Source: Candidatus Melainabacteria bacterium | Lineage (GTDB): Bacteria > Cyanobacteriota > Vampirovibrionia > Obscuribacterales > Obscuribacteraceae | Reading direction: 5' to 3' | NCBI GenBank assembly: GCA_003242885.1 | Contig: QKMZ01000002.1 | Location: 494,140 to 558,139, forward strand | DNA length: 64,000 nucleotides | Shown here: positions 27,264 through 35,773 of the stretch, in pieces | How positions within the stretch are numbered: position 1 is the stretch's first letter | Layout: each line of letters opens with the position of its first letter | Position numbers and translations under genes: made by a program | The notes under the pieces: model-generated | Told to the model about the DNA's origin: nothing | Seen by the model: the letters and a program-made list of their open reading frames with translations, nothing else | Database searches by the model: none

Positions 27264-27434
27264 TTACTTAGCCGCCTTCTTTGGCAGTATTGCTTGTAAC
27301 TGTTCAGTCATGCGCCTTAATAGCGAGGGCGGTTTCTGGCTGGCGAGTCTCGACTCTACTTGTTGTTGCAGACCAAGCTCCTTAAGGTTCAATCTTTGGA
27401 AGCTCTTTTGGGGGGAACGGTCTGGATGTTTCAT
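27264..27434 (-). CDS. FQRL minigene 2, 56-residue unknown protein
   Basis: Begins MKHPDRSPQKSFQRLNLKEL and ends AILPKKAAK; 56 residues, basic, with a helical second half (SLLRRMTEQLQAIL). AAGAAGG lies about 12 bases before the ATG. Paralogue of the 59-residue product at 26632-26811 (shared FQRL(D/N)L(N/K)EL at the same position). It is divergent from pyrE, and the 213-base spacer contains TTTTTTTTGTGGCAAAATT, related to the motif in front of minigene 1 but in the opposite orientation. Function unknown; size and charge would suit a nucleic-acid or ribosome-binding peptide, which is only a guess. Confidence 0.62.
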   Translation of the reverse strand: MKHPDRSPQKSFQRLNLKELGLQQQVESRLASQKPPSLLRRMTEQLQAILPKKAAK

Positions 27435-27647
27435 GTCAAACAAGCCTTCTTGGACTCAACGAATGCAGTGTAATTTTTTTTTGTGGCAAAATTGTGGAAC
27501 CAAAGTCACAAACAGATTTTTTTTGTGAATACCCCAAAATACGCACTCCAAATGGCTGGATGGTCACTGGAATAGCCTTTGGATGGTTTTCCGTTTGAAT
27601 GGCGTTGGCGCAAACCCTCGAATTGGAGCACTTTTGGGAGAAAAACA

Positions 27648-28280
27648 ATGAGCAAGGACGATGTAATGGCGCTGCTAGCCGAAGCTGGAGCGCTGGTAAC
27701 CAACAGCCATATCGTCTATACGTCAGGCCGACACGGTTCGGCCTACATAAATAAGGATGCGCTGTATGTTCATACAGAAGCGACGTCCAAGGTTTGCGAA
27801 ATGATGGCCCAGGCTTACGAGGCGGACTCAGTCGATGTGGTTGCCGGACCGACCATTGGCGGCGTCGTTCTTTCGCAATGGGTTGCACACCATCTGACCA
27901 AACGGCGCAAAAGCGGCGAAACTCTTGCTGTGTATGCAGAAGAAGAAGGTGCAGAGCGAAACAGATTGTTCAAACGTGGCTATGACAACCATATAAGAGG
28001 TAAGAACGTAGTTATCGTTGAAGATGTGGTTACGACCGGCGGGAGTGTCGCTAAGGTTGTTGATGCGGTCAAGGCTTTGGGCGGCAACATCCTGGGTGCC
28101 AGCATCCTTTGTAATCGAGGGGGTGTTGGACCTGAAGCTATGGGCGGGGTGAAGCTGAACTCCCTGACAAATGTGACCCTGGACTCCTATGCCGAAGAAG
28201 AGTGCCCGCTCTGCAAGGAAGGCGTGCCGATTAATACCGCCGTAGGAAAAGGGAAGGCATATTTGGCCGCTAAAGCCTGA
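27648..28280 (+). CDS. pyrE: Orotate phosphoribosyltransferase
   Basis: Pyrimidine synthesis: orotate plus PRPP gives OMP. 210 residues from the ATG at 27648, which has GGGAG 6 bases upstream; a longer frame to 27579 has no ribosome site. Seen: YTSGRHGSAYINKD substrate region, GPTIGGVVLSQWVA, the PRPP loop VVIVEDVVTTGGS and a C-terminal CPLCKEGVPIN with a CxxC pair and the GKGKAYL ending. The CPLC block is found in a subset of OPRT-type phosphoribosyltransferases. It is the only pyr gene in the window. A hairpin follows 35 bases after the stop. Confidence 0.9.
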   Translation: MSKDDVMALLAEAGALVTNSHIVYTSGRHGSAYINKDALYVHTEATSKVCEMMAQAYEADSVDVVAGPTIGGVVLSQWVAHHLTKRRKSGETLAVYAEEEGAERNRLFKRGYDNHIRGKNVVIVEDVVTTGGSVAKVVDAVKALGGNILGASILCNRGGVGPEAMGGVKLNSLTNVTLDSYAEEECPLCKEGVPINTAVGKGKAYLAAKA

Positions 28281-28315
28281 TTTCTCTTCTTTAGATCCGA
28301 AGTTTCGCAGCATTG

Positions 28316-28344
28316 GGGTGGATTCCAAAAGTGGAAGTCCACCC
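28316..28344 (+). terminator. Terminator-like hairpin after pyrE
   Basis: GGGTGGATTCCA-AAAG-TGGAAGTCCACCC, 12 paired bases with one bulge, followed after 8 bases by TTTTGGGGTTTTCC. The delayed T-tract makes it a weaker case. Confidence 0.6.
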
Positions 28345-28467
28345 TGGTGACGTTTTGGGGTTTTCCAAAAAAATATTCCGGTCTTGCCCCTAAAAGTCTC
28401 TGGGGGATCGTTATCACCAATGTAAGGGCTGACTGACCAACTCAATTAATTCGGAGATGAAGTAGAG

Positions 28468-28761
28468 ATGAACGCACAAGCTATCCCGTTGACCGCAGGA
28501 CACAGTGGAAGTATGGCTAACTACGCAAACGCAGAAGGTGCACGCCAATTGGTTGCTCAAAATTTGCAAAGACAAGCCAGCATGCGCAACACCGGTACCC
28601 GACAGCCGGCAGCACAAGCTCCAGTTGCTAAAGCCGCCACTGCCAAAGCTACGGCAACAGGCTTGAAACCTATTGAATTGAAGGACAACACCGGAGCGAT
28701 CGCTTGCATGATGTCCTTCTTGAATGCCTTACTCGAAGTCGTAGGCATCGTACACGCTTAA
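28468..28761 (+). CDS. Small hypothetical protein, Ala-rich
   Basis: 97 residues, unknown. Gln/Asn/Ala-rich N-terminus (VAQNLQRQASMRN), an Ala/Lys/Thr middle (AAQAPVAKAATAKATATG) and a hydrophobic end (AIACMMSFLNALLEVVGIVHA) that could be a membrane-associating helix. GGAGATGAAG lies before the ATG. A strong hairpin terminator follows 21 bases after the stop, so this is a monocistronic unit. Confidence 0.65.
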   Translation: MNAQAIPLTAGHSGSMANYANAEGARQLVAQNLQRQASMRNTGTRQPAAQAPVAKAATAKATATGLKPIELKDNTGAIACMMSFLNALLEVVGIVHA

Positions 28762-28782
28762 CCCCGCAGCAGCCAAAAAGCC

Positions 28783-28816
28783 GGTCTCCTCAGCCACCAT
28801 CTCTGCTGAGGGGACC
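28783..28816 (+). terminator. Terminator of the 97-residue protein gene
   Basis: GGTCTCCTCAGC-N10-GCTGAGGGGACC, 12-bp stem with one G-T pair, followed by GTCTTACTTTC. Confidence 0.75.
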
Positions 28817-28844
28817 GTCTTACTTTCTGAGGACATCCGTAAGA

Positions 28845-28860
28845 GAGCCGCATGCGGCTC
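28845..28860. repeat. CATG-centred palindrome, intergenic copy
   Basis: GAGCCGCATGCGGCTC. With CCC after it, a 17-base match (AGCCGCATGCGGCTCCC) to the second palindrome in the trpC tail (1746-1762). Here it lies between the 97-residue gene and a convergent receiver gene. Confidence 0.75.
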
Positions 28861-28900
28861 CCAGAGCAGGGATGTACACAGAAGCGAATGTTCCTTCAGA

Positions 28901-29278
28901 CTAAGCTCCGAGACCCGTAATTGATTTGATCTTTTCGGGCAATTGCGTTGGATTGAACGGCTTCTGCAAAATGCCTTGAGCGCCCGCATCGAAGAGTTCT
29001 TTCTCTCTTTCTTGCAGCGATTTTGTAGAAACAAATATGACCGGAATCTTCTCTGTCACAGGATTTACGCGCAGGGCTTTTAATGTTTCGAGACCATTCA
29101 TAATCGGCATGACGAAGTCTAGCAAAATCACGTCAGGCTTCTCGGCTATCGCCATGTTTAGACCAACTTCGCCATTTTCCGCTTCAATCACAGTAAATCC
29201 GCCAATCATCGTAAGTGCAAGATTGGCAATCTGGCGATTGTCTTCTTCGTCATCAATGACCAGCACTTTCATTGTCAT
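28901..29278 (-). CDS. Single-domain response regulator (CheY-like)
   Basis: 125 residues, receiver only: acidic DDEED near residue 9, phospho-acceptor Asp54 in VILLDFVMPIMNG, Ser/Thr switch in VFVSTKS and Lys in LQKPFNP. No output domain, so it acts by protein contact or in a phosphorelay. No kinase is adjacent. It converges with the 97-residue protein gene. Confidence 0.92.
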   Translation of the reverse strand: MTMKVLVIDDEEDNRQIANLALTMIGGFTVIEAENGEVGLNMAIAEKPDVILLDFVMPIMNGLETLKALRVNPVTEKIPVIFVSTKSLQEREKELFDAGAQGILQKPFNPTQLPEKIKSITGLGA

Positions 29279-29356
29279 GTAAAACTGGATTCTCCTGTTT
29301 CCCTGATAACCGGGATCTCTAGCCTGTAGCGTCTGTTTATTTCAACCGATTTTATT

Positions 29357-29401
29357 GAATACCGCATATTTGAATAAAGCATATTTGAATACCGCATATT
29401 G
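29357..29401. repeat. 15-bp tandem repeat, three units
   Basis: GAATACCGCATATTT, GAATAAAGCATATTT, GAATACCGCATATTG in direct succession. It lies between two response-regulator genes, upstream of the receiver gene start (29278), and so could be a binding-site array for its promoter. Confidence 0.85.
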
Positions 29402-29449
29402 TTGGCGGCGGTCTCAATCCTGCATATTCACTCTTTTCAATCGCGCATT

Positions 29450-30130
29450 TTATTCCGGCGGTGGCTCCAGTTTATAACCGACTCCGTGAACTGTCGCCAA
29501 AACGCTCGGCTGTCCTTCGACATCAAGTTTTTTACGCAGGCGTTTTATATAAGTTCGAATCGTCTCGGGAGACGCTTCCGATTCCGAAGCCCAGACTCGA
29601 TCCAAAATTGCTTCGGCGCTGAACACCTGATTGGGGTGGCGCATCAAAAATTCGAGCAGAGCAAATTCTTTGGGCAATAGGGAAATTTCGTCGCCGGAGC
29701 GCTTAACCTTAAAACTGTTTGGCTCCAATGCCAGATTGCCGCATTTCAGAACCGAGCCTGAAAATGCACTGGGGCGCCGCAGCAGAGCCCGCACCCGTGC
29801 TGACAGTTCTTTCAGCTCGAAAGGTTTGGTCAGATAATCGTCGGCTCCAGCGTCCAATCCCTGGGATTTTTCGTCCACATGTTTCTTCGAGGTAAGCATT
29901 AAAATCGGAGTCGTACCGCCCGTATTGCGGTAGTCACGGCAAACTTCCACCCCGGAAAGCCCCGGCAGTACCCAATCCAGAATGATAATGTCATATTTAT
30001 AGAATTTGAGTCGGTCCAGCCCGTCTTCGCCCGTGTCTACCGTTTCAACCGTGTAGTTCTCACTTTTGAGCCAACTGCCAATCAGTTCTGAGAAGTCTGG
30101 TTCGTCCTCAATTACAAGAACTTTCGCCAT
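29450..30130 (-). CDS. OmpR/PhoB-type response regulator, orphan
   Basis: 226 residues. Receiver with IEDEPD at the start, Asp52 in IILDWVLPG and YLTKPF; C-terminal winged helix with TIRTYIKRLRKKLDVEG and HGVGYKLE. Same length and many shared blocks with the regulator at 11.74 kb, so the two are paralogues. No histidine kinase is nearby; its partner is elsewhere. The three 15-bp repeats lie just after its stop. Confidence 0.92.
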   Translation of the reverse strand: MAKVLVIEDEPDFSELIGSWLKSENYTVETVDTGEDGLDRLKFYKYDIIILDWVLPGLSGVEVCRDYRNTGGTTPILMLTSKKHVDEKSQGLDAGADDYLTKPFELKELSARVRALLRRPSAFSGSVLKCGNLALEPNSFKVKRSGDEISLLPKEFALLEFLMRHPNQVFSAEAILDRVWASESEASPETIRTYIKRLRKKLDVEGQPSVLATVHGVGYKLEPPPE

Positions 30131-30430
30131 CTTAGCCTCAAACTCTTACACTCAAAAACACACAAAGCTTTGCCGGGATTGATTAAGACCCAAGGGTCTC
30201 ATGCCACGTAGTTCGATCTTTCCAACCAATATTAAGGACGCTTTCAACTTGCCGGAAAGTCCTGCTGGGTCTTAAAAGATGGCAGGGGGCGCAAACTCCT
30301 AATGGCTGCTGCGCGAGCGCCGTGGGAGATTCCCCATTGGCCGAGGTAAGAATTAATCGTAAGCTCGCCATGCATATATGGATACACATATAAGTAATGA
30401 GCTGAGACGTTATTGGTGAACTGGCGCTAA
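30131..30430. other. Leader region of the giant gene
   Basis: 300 bases with no gene supported. GC-rich inverted segments (TGCTGCGCGAGCGCC and neighbours, about 30310-30340) could fold in the transcript, but no known riboswitch was matched. AATTAATCG and GCATATATGG are AT-rich spots that might be -10 regions. Confidence 0.4.
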
Positions 30431-33400
30431 ATGGCAGAAGGTCTCTCTAGATTCAATAACCCGGAACTGAACAAGGCCCAGGAGCCGCCGCCGGATACGG
30501 CTGAAGCTTTGCGCGAGCAGATTCGGCAGCACGAATTTATAGATCAGCACCGCGGGTTGCTCGACCGTGCCACGACTAATGTTCTTAATCGTGGTGATGA
30601 GAATTCGCTGGCTGCGCTAAAGAGTCTCGAACAACGCGCCTCTCAAGGTAATTTGAAGCAGGGCGAAATTGCAGCCGCAGTCAAAGCGGACAAAGACGCC
30701 ATGAACTGGCAAGGCGAAGTGAGTATGTACGGTACCGGCTTCATGAAAGCCGCGACGCTCTTCTTGCCGGGCAAAGGCAAAATTCCATGGATGGCGGCTG
30801 GTGCTGTTCATGCCGTCGACCAGATCAAAATTGCTCCCGATATCTCCGCCGGTGAAGTGGTCGCCGACGGTTTTCTTGGTTTCGGCAAGGGTGCCGGAAT
30901 GAAGATCATGATGGACAAGGTGAGCGCGAGCAGCTGGCGCACCTGGGAAAAAGGTATGGTCATTGGTGGCGCTGGTGGTGCATTAGAAACCAGCTTGCAT
31001 CGTGAAAATTGGCTCAACAAAGAAGGCCAAGTCGACATTATGGGCGGCTTGGGGCGCACGACTCAATCTTCATTGTTCGGCGCTGGTGCCGGTGCTGTCA
31101 CTTTCCATTTCGGTCACAAGCTTTTCAAAGGCATCTCGGCGCAAACGGGCGGCGCGCTCGAAAGAAGTGGATTGGCGTCCAACATGGGTGTCGGCTTCAG
31201 TTTTGGTGCCACCGGCGGATTCACGAATGAAGCGCTTAATCAGGTTCGCAAAGGCGAATTCGATCCGGTTCAACTGGCTGTACGTTCTTTGATGCAGGGC
31301 AGCGTCGACATGCTGGCAGGCGGCACTGGCTACAAAGCCGGAAAGCTCTACATGCCGGAAACACCTGGCACGCACCAGGCATTCGGCGCAAACGAGCAAG
31401 GCCCATCATTGATGTCTCAGCTTAAGGGTGTTGGGGAGCGTTTCCTCAAGCCGTCCGAAACTGCCGCAGAATCGCAACTTTCGGGCAAAACAAGAAGACG
31501 TGGCGGCGATGAAGATGATGGTGGAAGCGGCAAAGGCGACTGGCGCGACCAGTTAGAACAACTCAGCAAGCAGAATGGCTGGGGCTCCAAGGAAGACTTA
31601 ACTGGCAACGGTAAAGGCGGAAAAAAGGGCGAAGAAGTAACTAGCGGCGAAGAAGTGGTTCGCAATGAACCCGTTCGCAATGAAGTAAATAACGGCAGTG
31701 AAACAGCGCCTGTCGATAAAACGATTCGCCCAGAAACCGAAGTTAAGCCCGTCGAAAAAGCAGAAAAGGTAGAACAAACAGAGAAAGTTCAACCCCAAAA
31801 GACCGAACTCGACGCTGCACAGCAAGATTTGCAATCTCGCCTGGATGCATGGGCAAAAGAACAAATTGCAAACGACGCCAAGCCTATTGAAGATCGAAGC
31901 GCATTGCCAGGCGGCAAACTCAGCGATTTGGATATTCCGAACGCCATGCGAATTTACAGAGATTTGCCTGGACGCCTGAAGACTAGAAATGGTGATGAGC
32001 CTATTCCGGAGCTGGAAGCCAGAGTTCTCAGAGAGCGGTATAAAGATCTGCCGGACATGATCGCGTCTGCGATTGCCAAAGCGAGAGCCGAGCAAACCAA
32101 GACTGCTGCTAGCGAAACTGATGAAATCGTCAGTGGTGGCACAGAAAGCAAGCCGGCTACGGATCAGTACACCAGTCTCTTGCGCCGTGCCGCAGGAGAA
32201 GGCGAAGAATTGACTCCTGTCGAGCGCCGCACTCTGAGCGAATTGCACGAAGGGCGCGTTGAAGCGAAGGAAGATCCGCTCGATTTGGATTCGCGTGTCG
32301 CCGCTATCCGCAGCGAGATCGAAGCCGCTCGCAACACGACAACATCGGAAGTCACCGAAGGTCCCAAGCCGCCGGAAGGTTTCCAGAAAGGCGAAGCAAC
32401 CTGGCGCAATAAGGATCAAGACATCCCTGTCGAGATCACTGAGTATCTTGGTGAGAAAGACGGACGTCATTATGTCAAAGTGAAGGGTGCAGAGACAGGC
32501 ATTCCGCTTGATGAAATTTCGTTTGCGAAGCCTGCAGAAATCAATCTTGAGCATCCCGCCGGACTGACGACCGAAGGCAAAGTCGTCAGTATCCCTGAGG
32601 TTGATGTGGTTCGCGATACCAATGGTATGTTTGGCACCACTCAAACTCAAGGCAACACGCTTCTTAAGGAAGCCATTATTGATGCGACTTTGGCTACAGT
32701 AGAGTCGGGCAAAATTCAGACCGAAGCGGCCGCTAGACTTCGCGACCTTGTTGTTGCAGAGCCCGAGCTGAAGCCTGCATTAGAAATGATCGCGGGTCTC
32801 GAGAAAAACGAAGCGCTGCGACCAGCTATCGAACAAGCAATCGCCGGCATTGAAGCCCCGCCGCCCGAGCCTGCAAGAATCACGCTCAAAGATATTGAGA
32901 CAAGACGTCCCAATGAGCTGGCTGAAAAAGTTCAAGAAGGCATCAATCTAGCGGACAAGGCTTCCAAAGGCGATACGGCTGCTCAAGAGCAGTTGAATGA
33001 TTTGGCGAGAAACAGCACGGATGCGACGGATCCGAGCAAACCAGTGTTCGATATTCAGGCTGGTTTGGCAAGAGTCGCAATGGCAAAACCCGAACTTGCT
33101 CGCTCCATCTATGAAGCCTACAAAGACACTCTGCAGAATTCTCAATTGACTGAGTTTGGCGTCAAATTCGCCAAAGAAGCAGTTGAAGGGGACGCTGCAG
33201 CCAAGCAGTATTTTGAAGAGTTTGCCCGCAGGCATGCTCATGAAGACGTGAAGCGCGGCATGATCGATGCGGCTAAAGCAAGAGAGAATGCTGACCTTAC
33301 CGACCTTGTCTACGAGAATTACAAGGACGCGCTCACCACCTCCGACAAGTTCTTCTTTGGCGGCAAGTTCTTGCAGGACGCCCACAAGGGCGGTCAGCCT

Positions 33401-35725
33401 GAAATGGACAACTTGATGAAGTTCGCTCGGGAAAATACTGAGCCCGAAATTCTTGATGTAATGCGTCTTTTCGCTGACAAATACCCTGAATACGCGAAAA
33501 CGTTCCAGCGAGGATTCGGTGTTCTTGATGCACCTGCGTCCGATCTGAAAATGATCACTGAAGCCGGCAAGCTGATCGATGCAAAACAAGCGGAGCTGCT
33601 CGGACAGCCCGCCGCTGAATCTTCCATGTTGAAGTTCATGAGCGAAGTGTCTGATGCTATTGCTGCCAGACGCTGGGAGCATCTACAGTCGTTTGAGAAA
33701 GCTCAACAAGATATCGTTGAAAACATTGAGCTGCTGGCTCAACTCAAAGGAATTGAGAATCCTGCTTTCCTCACAGACGTTGTCAAAAACGCACCATGGC
33801 CGACCGATATCAAGGCACTCGAAGCAGCCAATAAGCTCTTCGATGTGGAAGTTGCATCGCGTAAAGCTGCAGAAGCCGGCGAAGCAAAACCTGAAGCCGG
33901 CAATACATTAGACTTCATCCGCGCCGTCAACCAGGCGATGCAAGAGCGCGTCAATGCAGGCATGAGCGTTCCGGAGGCGGCGGCCGCCATCAAGAAAAAT
34001 CTCGATCGCATTGCTGAGTCGCGTGGTCTGGAAAAGTCGGATTTCCTCAACGAAGCGATTGCAGAAGCTGCGGTACCGTCTCGTTCTGACGGCGAAGATC
34101 ATGTATCGAAACTCGGCGTCGAAGCTCTCGATACTCAGGTCGCAGATGCTAAAGCGGCAGCCTCGGGCGGAGAGAGAAAGGGACTTTCCGATGGTTCGGA
34201 TTTCGTCAAAGCTCTCTGGGCAGAGATGTGGAATGGACCTACGCGTAATGTCGAAGTGCTCGAGCGCGTAAGAGCGCGCCTTGAAATTCATGCTGCTTTG
34301 AAGGGCTTGCCCAACGCCAACGACATGCTGCCGTTTATCGCTGAAGTTGCTACTTTCGGGCATGAATCCGGCGCACGTCCCGGCACAAATCAACTGGAAG
34401 TGAATGTTTCGCCTGAGAATCAGGTAGACATAATGAAGCGCACCGGGGAGTTCCGTCAGATCGTTCAAAACTCTAGACTTCCGCAAGATCCGATGTTCAC
34501 CGGAACCCCTCGTGAAGGTCTGAATCAATGGTTCGACCATTACATGAAGGTCAGAGGCGAGGTGTTCGATTGGCTCAACAACAATAGAGACCTCTGGGAC
34601 TACGCTAAAGCTTACGCTGCCAATACGGAATACAGTCCGATTGCTGCAATGATAGACGCTTATCCGCACTTGGATTCGCGCTTCCTGGCTGATTTCCCAA
34701 GCTACGACCACCGCCTTTTGACTCCGAAACCGGAGCGTCAAGAACCAATTGCAGATGAAGTTGTTTCCGAAGGACCGAAGGAAAACACTGAGGTTCAGCC
34801 TGAAGTGCAGCCTGAAGTTCAATTCAATCCAACTGTCGCTAAAGCTGCTGAGAATATGAATTCCGGCGATAAGGCGCTGCAGATTCAGGGCGCACTCGAA
34901 ACCCAATATCTAATGAATCCTCGAGCCAGGGGGGTTGAGCAGTTCTCGCGTTGGCGTCAGATCGCCGAGGCCTATCATGAGGAGCTGCCGCCACAGGCCA
35001 AGGCGATCAAAGAACTCTTCAGGCGTCCGGAAGTCAAAAACATGTCCGATGAGGCGCTTATGGAGTTCCTCTCGGCCAACCAAGCTCCAGTGCAATTCCG
35101 CAAGGGGGGCTGGACTTACAACGATGATGTTTTCAGTGCTCGTGTCAACGATCTGCAGAAAGCACTTGATGCATTCAAGACCGCCGATATGAAAGATCCC
35201 AGCAAAGCTGCGCAACCTGGCATGGCTGAAGCAACTGAAGCTGCCACCGCGCTTGGTGTCAAGCTCGCGACCGAGTTTGCAAGCAACAGACCTCTTCTCA
35301 ATGAAGTGATGTTCAAGATCAATGATGAATCGCCGTTCCGCACGCAGTACAAAGAAATGCTCGGCTTGATGCTGGAGAATCCGGGCGGTGCAGCGAAGAT
35401 CAAAGAAGTGTTTGATGCATTCAAAGCAATTCAGGACGTTCGTCAAACCTACCTGCCGCGCGCTCCGAAGCCGAGACCTGGCGAGCCACGTCCTCCACGC
35501 ATCGAACTCACACCAGAGCAAAATCAAGCGATGATGGGCGAAATCCAGGGTATCGTTTACGACGCTCAGACCAAGGCTCTCGAGACCAATCCGTCCAACC
35601 CGGAAAAACTGGTCGAGCTAATCGAGAATCTGGCTTATGGCAAGGGTCCGAGAGACGAAACGCCTCGCAAACCGTTCGGTGCCCCAGGCGGCAAGCCCGG
35701 CGGCGACCGCAGACCACCGCGCTAA
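30431..35725 (+). CDS. Giant repeat protein, 1764 residues, unknown function
   Basis: No enzyme domain recognised. Residues 1-300 form a Gly/Ala-rich region with predicted amphipathic or membrane-inserting segments (FGKGAGMKIMMDKV, FGAGAGAVTFHFGHKLF, MLAGGTGYKAGKLY). Residues ~340-470 are a charged linker (RRRGGDEDDGGSGKGD; repeated VE, EK and TE pairs). Then comes a helical middle with at least two kinds of tandem repeats: a ~75-residue unit (about 840-1030: LAEKVQEGINLADKAS, LTEFGVKFAKEAVEGDA, FFGGKFLQDAHKGGQ) and a ~90-residue unit (about 1060-1290: LKFMSEVSDAIAARR, LDFIRAVNQAMQERV, DFVKALWAEMWNG). The C-terminus is Pro/Arg/Gly-rich. No signal peptide. Probably a scaffold or surface-related protein. 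Opposite-strand ORFs here are shadows. Confidence 0.88.
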   Translation: MAEGLSRFNNPELNKAQEPPPDTAEALREQIRQHEFIDQHRGLLDRATTNVLNRGDENSLAALKSLEQRASQGNLKQGEIAAAVKADKDAMNWQGEVSMYGTGFMKAATLFLPGKGKIPWMAAGAVHAVDQIKIAPDISAGEVVADGFLGFGKGAGMKIMMDKVSASSWRTWEKGMVIGGAGGALETSLHRENWLNKEGQVDIMGGLGRTTQSSLFGAGAGAVTFHFGHKLFKGISAQTGGALERSGLASNMGVGFSFGATGGFTNEALNQVRKGEFDPVQLAVRSLMQGSVDMLAGGTGYKAGKLYMPETPGTHQAFGANEQGPSLMSQLKGVGERFLKPSETAAESQLSGKTRRRGGDEDDGGSGKGDWRDQLEQLSKQNGWGSKEDLTGNGKGGKKGEEVTSGEEVVRNEPVRNEVNNGSETAPVDKTIRPETEVKPVEKAEKVEQTEKVQPQKTELDAAQQDLQSRLDAWAKEQIANDAKPIEDRSALPGGKLSDLDIPNAMRIYRDLPGRLKTRNGDEPIPELEARVLRERYKDLPDMIASAIAKARAEQTKTAASETDEIVSGGTESKPATDQYTSLLRRAAGEGEELTPVERRTLSELHEGRVEAKEDPLDLDSRVAAIRSEIEAARNTTTSEVTEGPKPPEGFQKGEATWRNKDQDIPVEITEYLGEKDGRHYVKVKGAETGIPLDEISFAKPAEINLEHPAGLTTEGKVVSIPEVDVVRDTNGMFGTTQTQGNTLLKEAIIDATLATVESGKIQTEAAARLRDLVVAEPELKPALEMIAGLEKNEALRPAIEQAIAGIEAPPPEPARITLKDIETRRPNELAEKVQEGINLADKASKGDTAAQEQLNDLARNSTDATDPSKPVFDIQAGLARVAMAKPELARSIYEAYKDTLQNSQLTEFGVKFAKEAVEGDAAAKQYFEEFARRHAHEDVKRGMIDAAKARENADLTDLVYENYKDALTTSDKFFFGGKFLQDAHKGGQPEMDNLMKFARENTEPEILDVMRLFADKYPEYAKTFQRGFGVLDAPASDLKMITEAGKLIDAKQAELLGQPAAESSMLKFMSEVSDAIAARRWEHLQSFEKAQQDIVENIELLAQLKGIENPAFLTDVVKNAPWPTDIKALEAANKLFDVEVASRKAAEAGEAKPEAGNTLDFIRAVNQAMQERVNAGMSVPEAAAAIKKNLDRIAESRGLEKSDFLNEAIAEAAVPSRSDGEDHVSKLGVEALDTQVADAKAAASGGERKGLSDGSDFVKALWAEMWNGPTRNVEVLERVRARLEIHAALKGLPNANDMLPFIAEVATFGHESGARPGTNQLEVNVSPENQVDIMKRTGEFRQIVQNSRLPQDPMFTGTPREGLNQWFDHYMKVRGEVFDWLNNNRDLWDYAKAYAANTEYSPIAAMIDAYPHLDSRFLADFPSYDHRLLTPKPERQEPIADEVVSEGPKENTEVQPEVQPEVQFNPTVAKAAENMNSGDKALQIQGALETQYLMNPRARGVEQFSRWRQIAEAYHEELPPQAKAIKELFRRPEVKNMSDEALMEFLSANQAPVQFRKGGWTYNDDVFSARVNDLQKALDAFKTADMKDPSKAAQPGMAEATEAATALGVKLATEFASNRPLLNEVMFKINDESPFRTQYKEMLGLMLENPGGAAKIKEVFDAFKAIQDVRQTYLPRAPKPRPGEPRPPRIELTPEQNQAMMGEIQGIVYDAQTKALETNPSNPEKLVELIENLAYGKGPRDETPRKPFGAPGGKPGGDRRPPR

Positions 35726-35773
35726 AACTAACGCATGGCGTAGAGCCTACAATAACAAGGATTTGAGTGGGTT

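Noticed and set aside
26632..27434. Toxin-antitoxin pair for the two minigenes
   Set aside because: The two products are paralogues of each other, each with its own terminator, so a toxin plus antidote pairing is not supported.
30280..30345. c-di-GMP-I-like leader (GGGGGCGCAAACTCC)
   Set aside because: The first stem with its tetraloop and the conserved GGACGCAAAGCC were not found, and the downstream gene has no link to c-di-GMP.
31598..34906. Long minus-strand ORFs inside the giant gene (350 and 332 codons)
   Set aside because: Shadows of the plus-strand repeat protein; cysteine/phenylalanine/arginine-rich translations, no ribosome sites.
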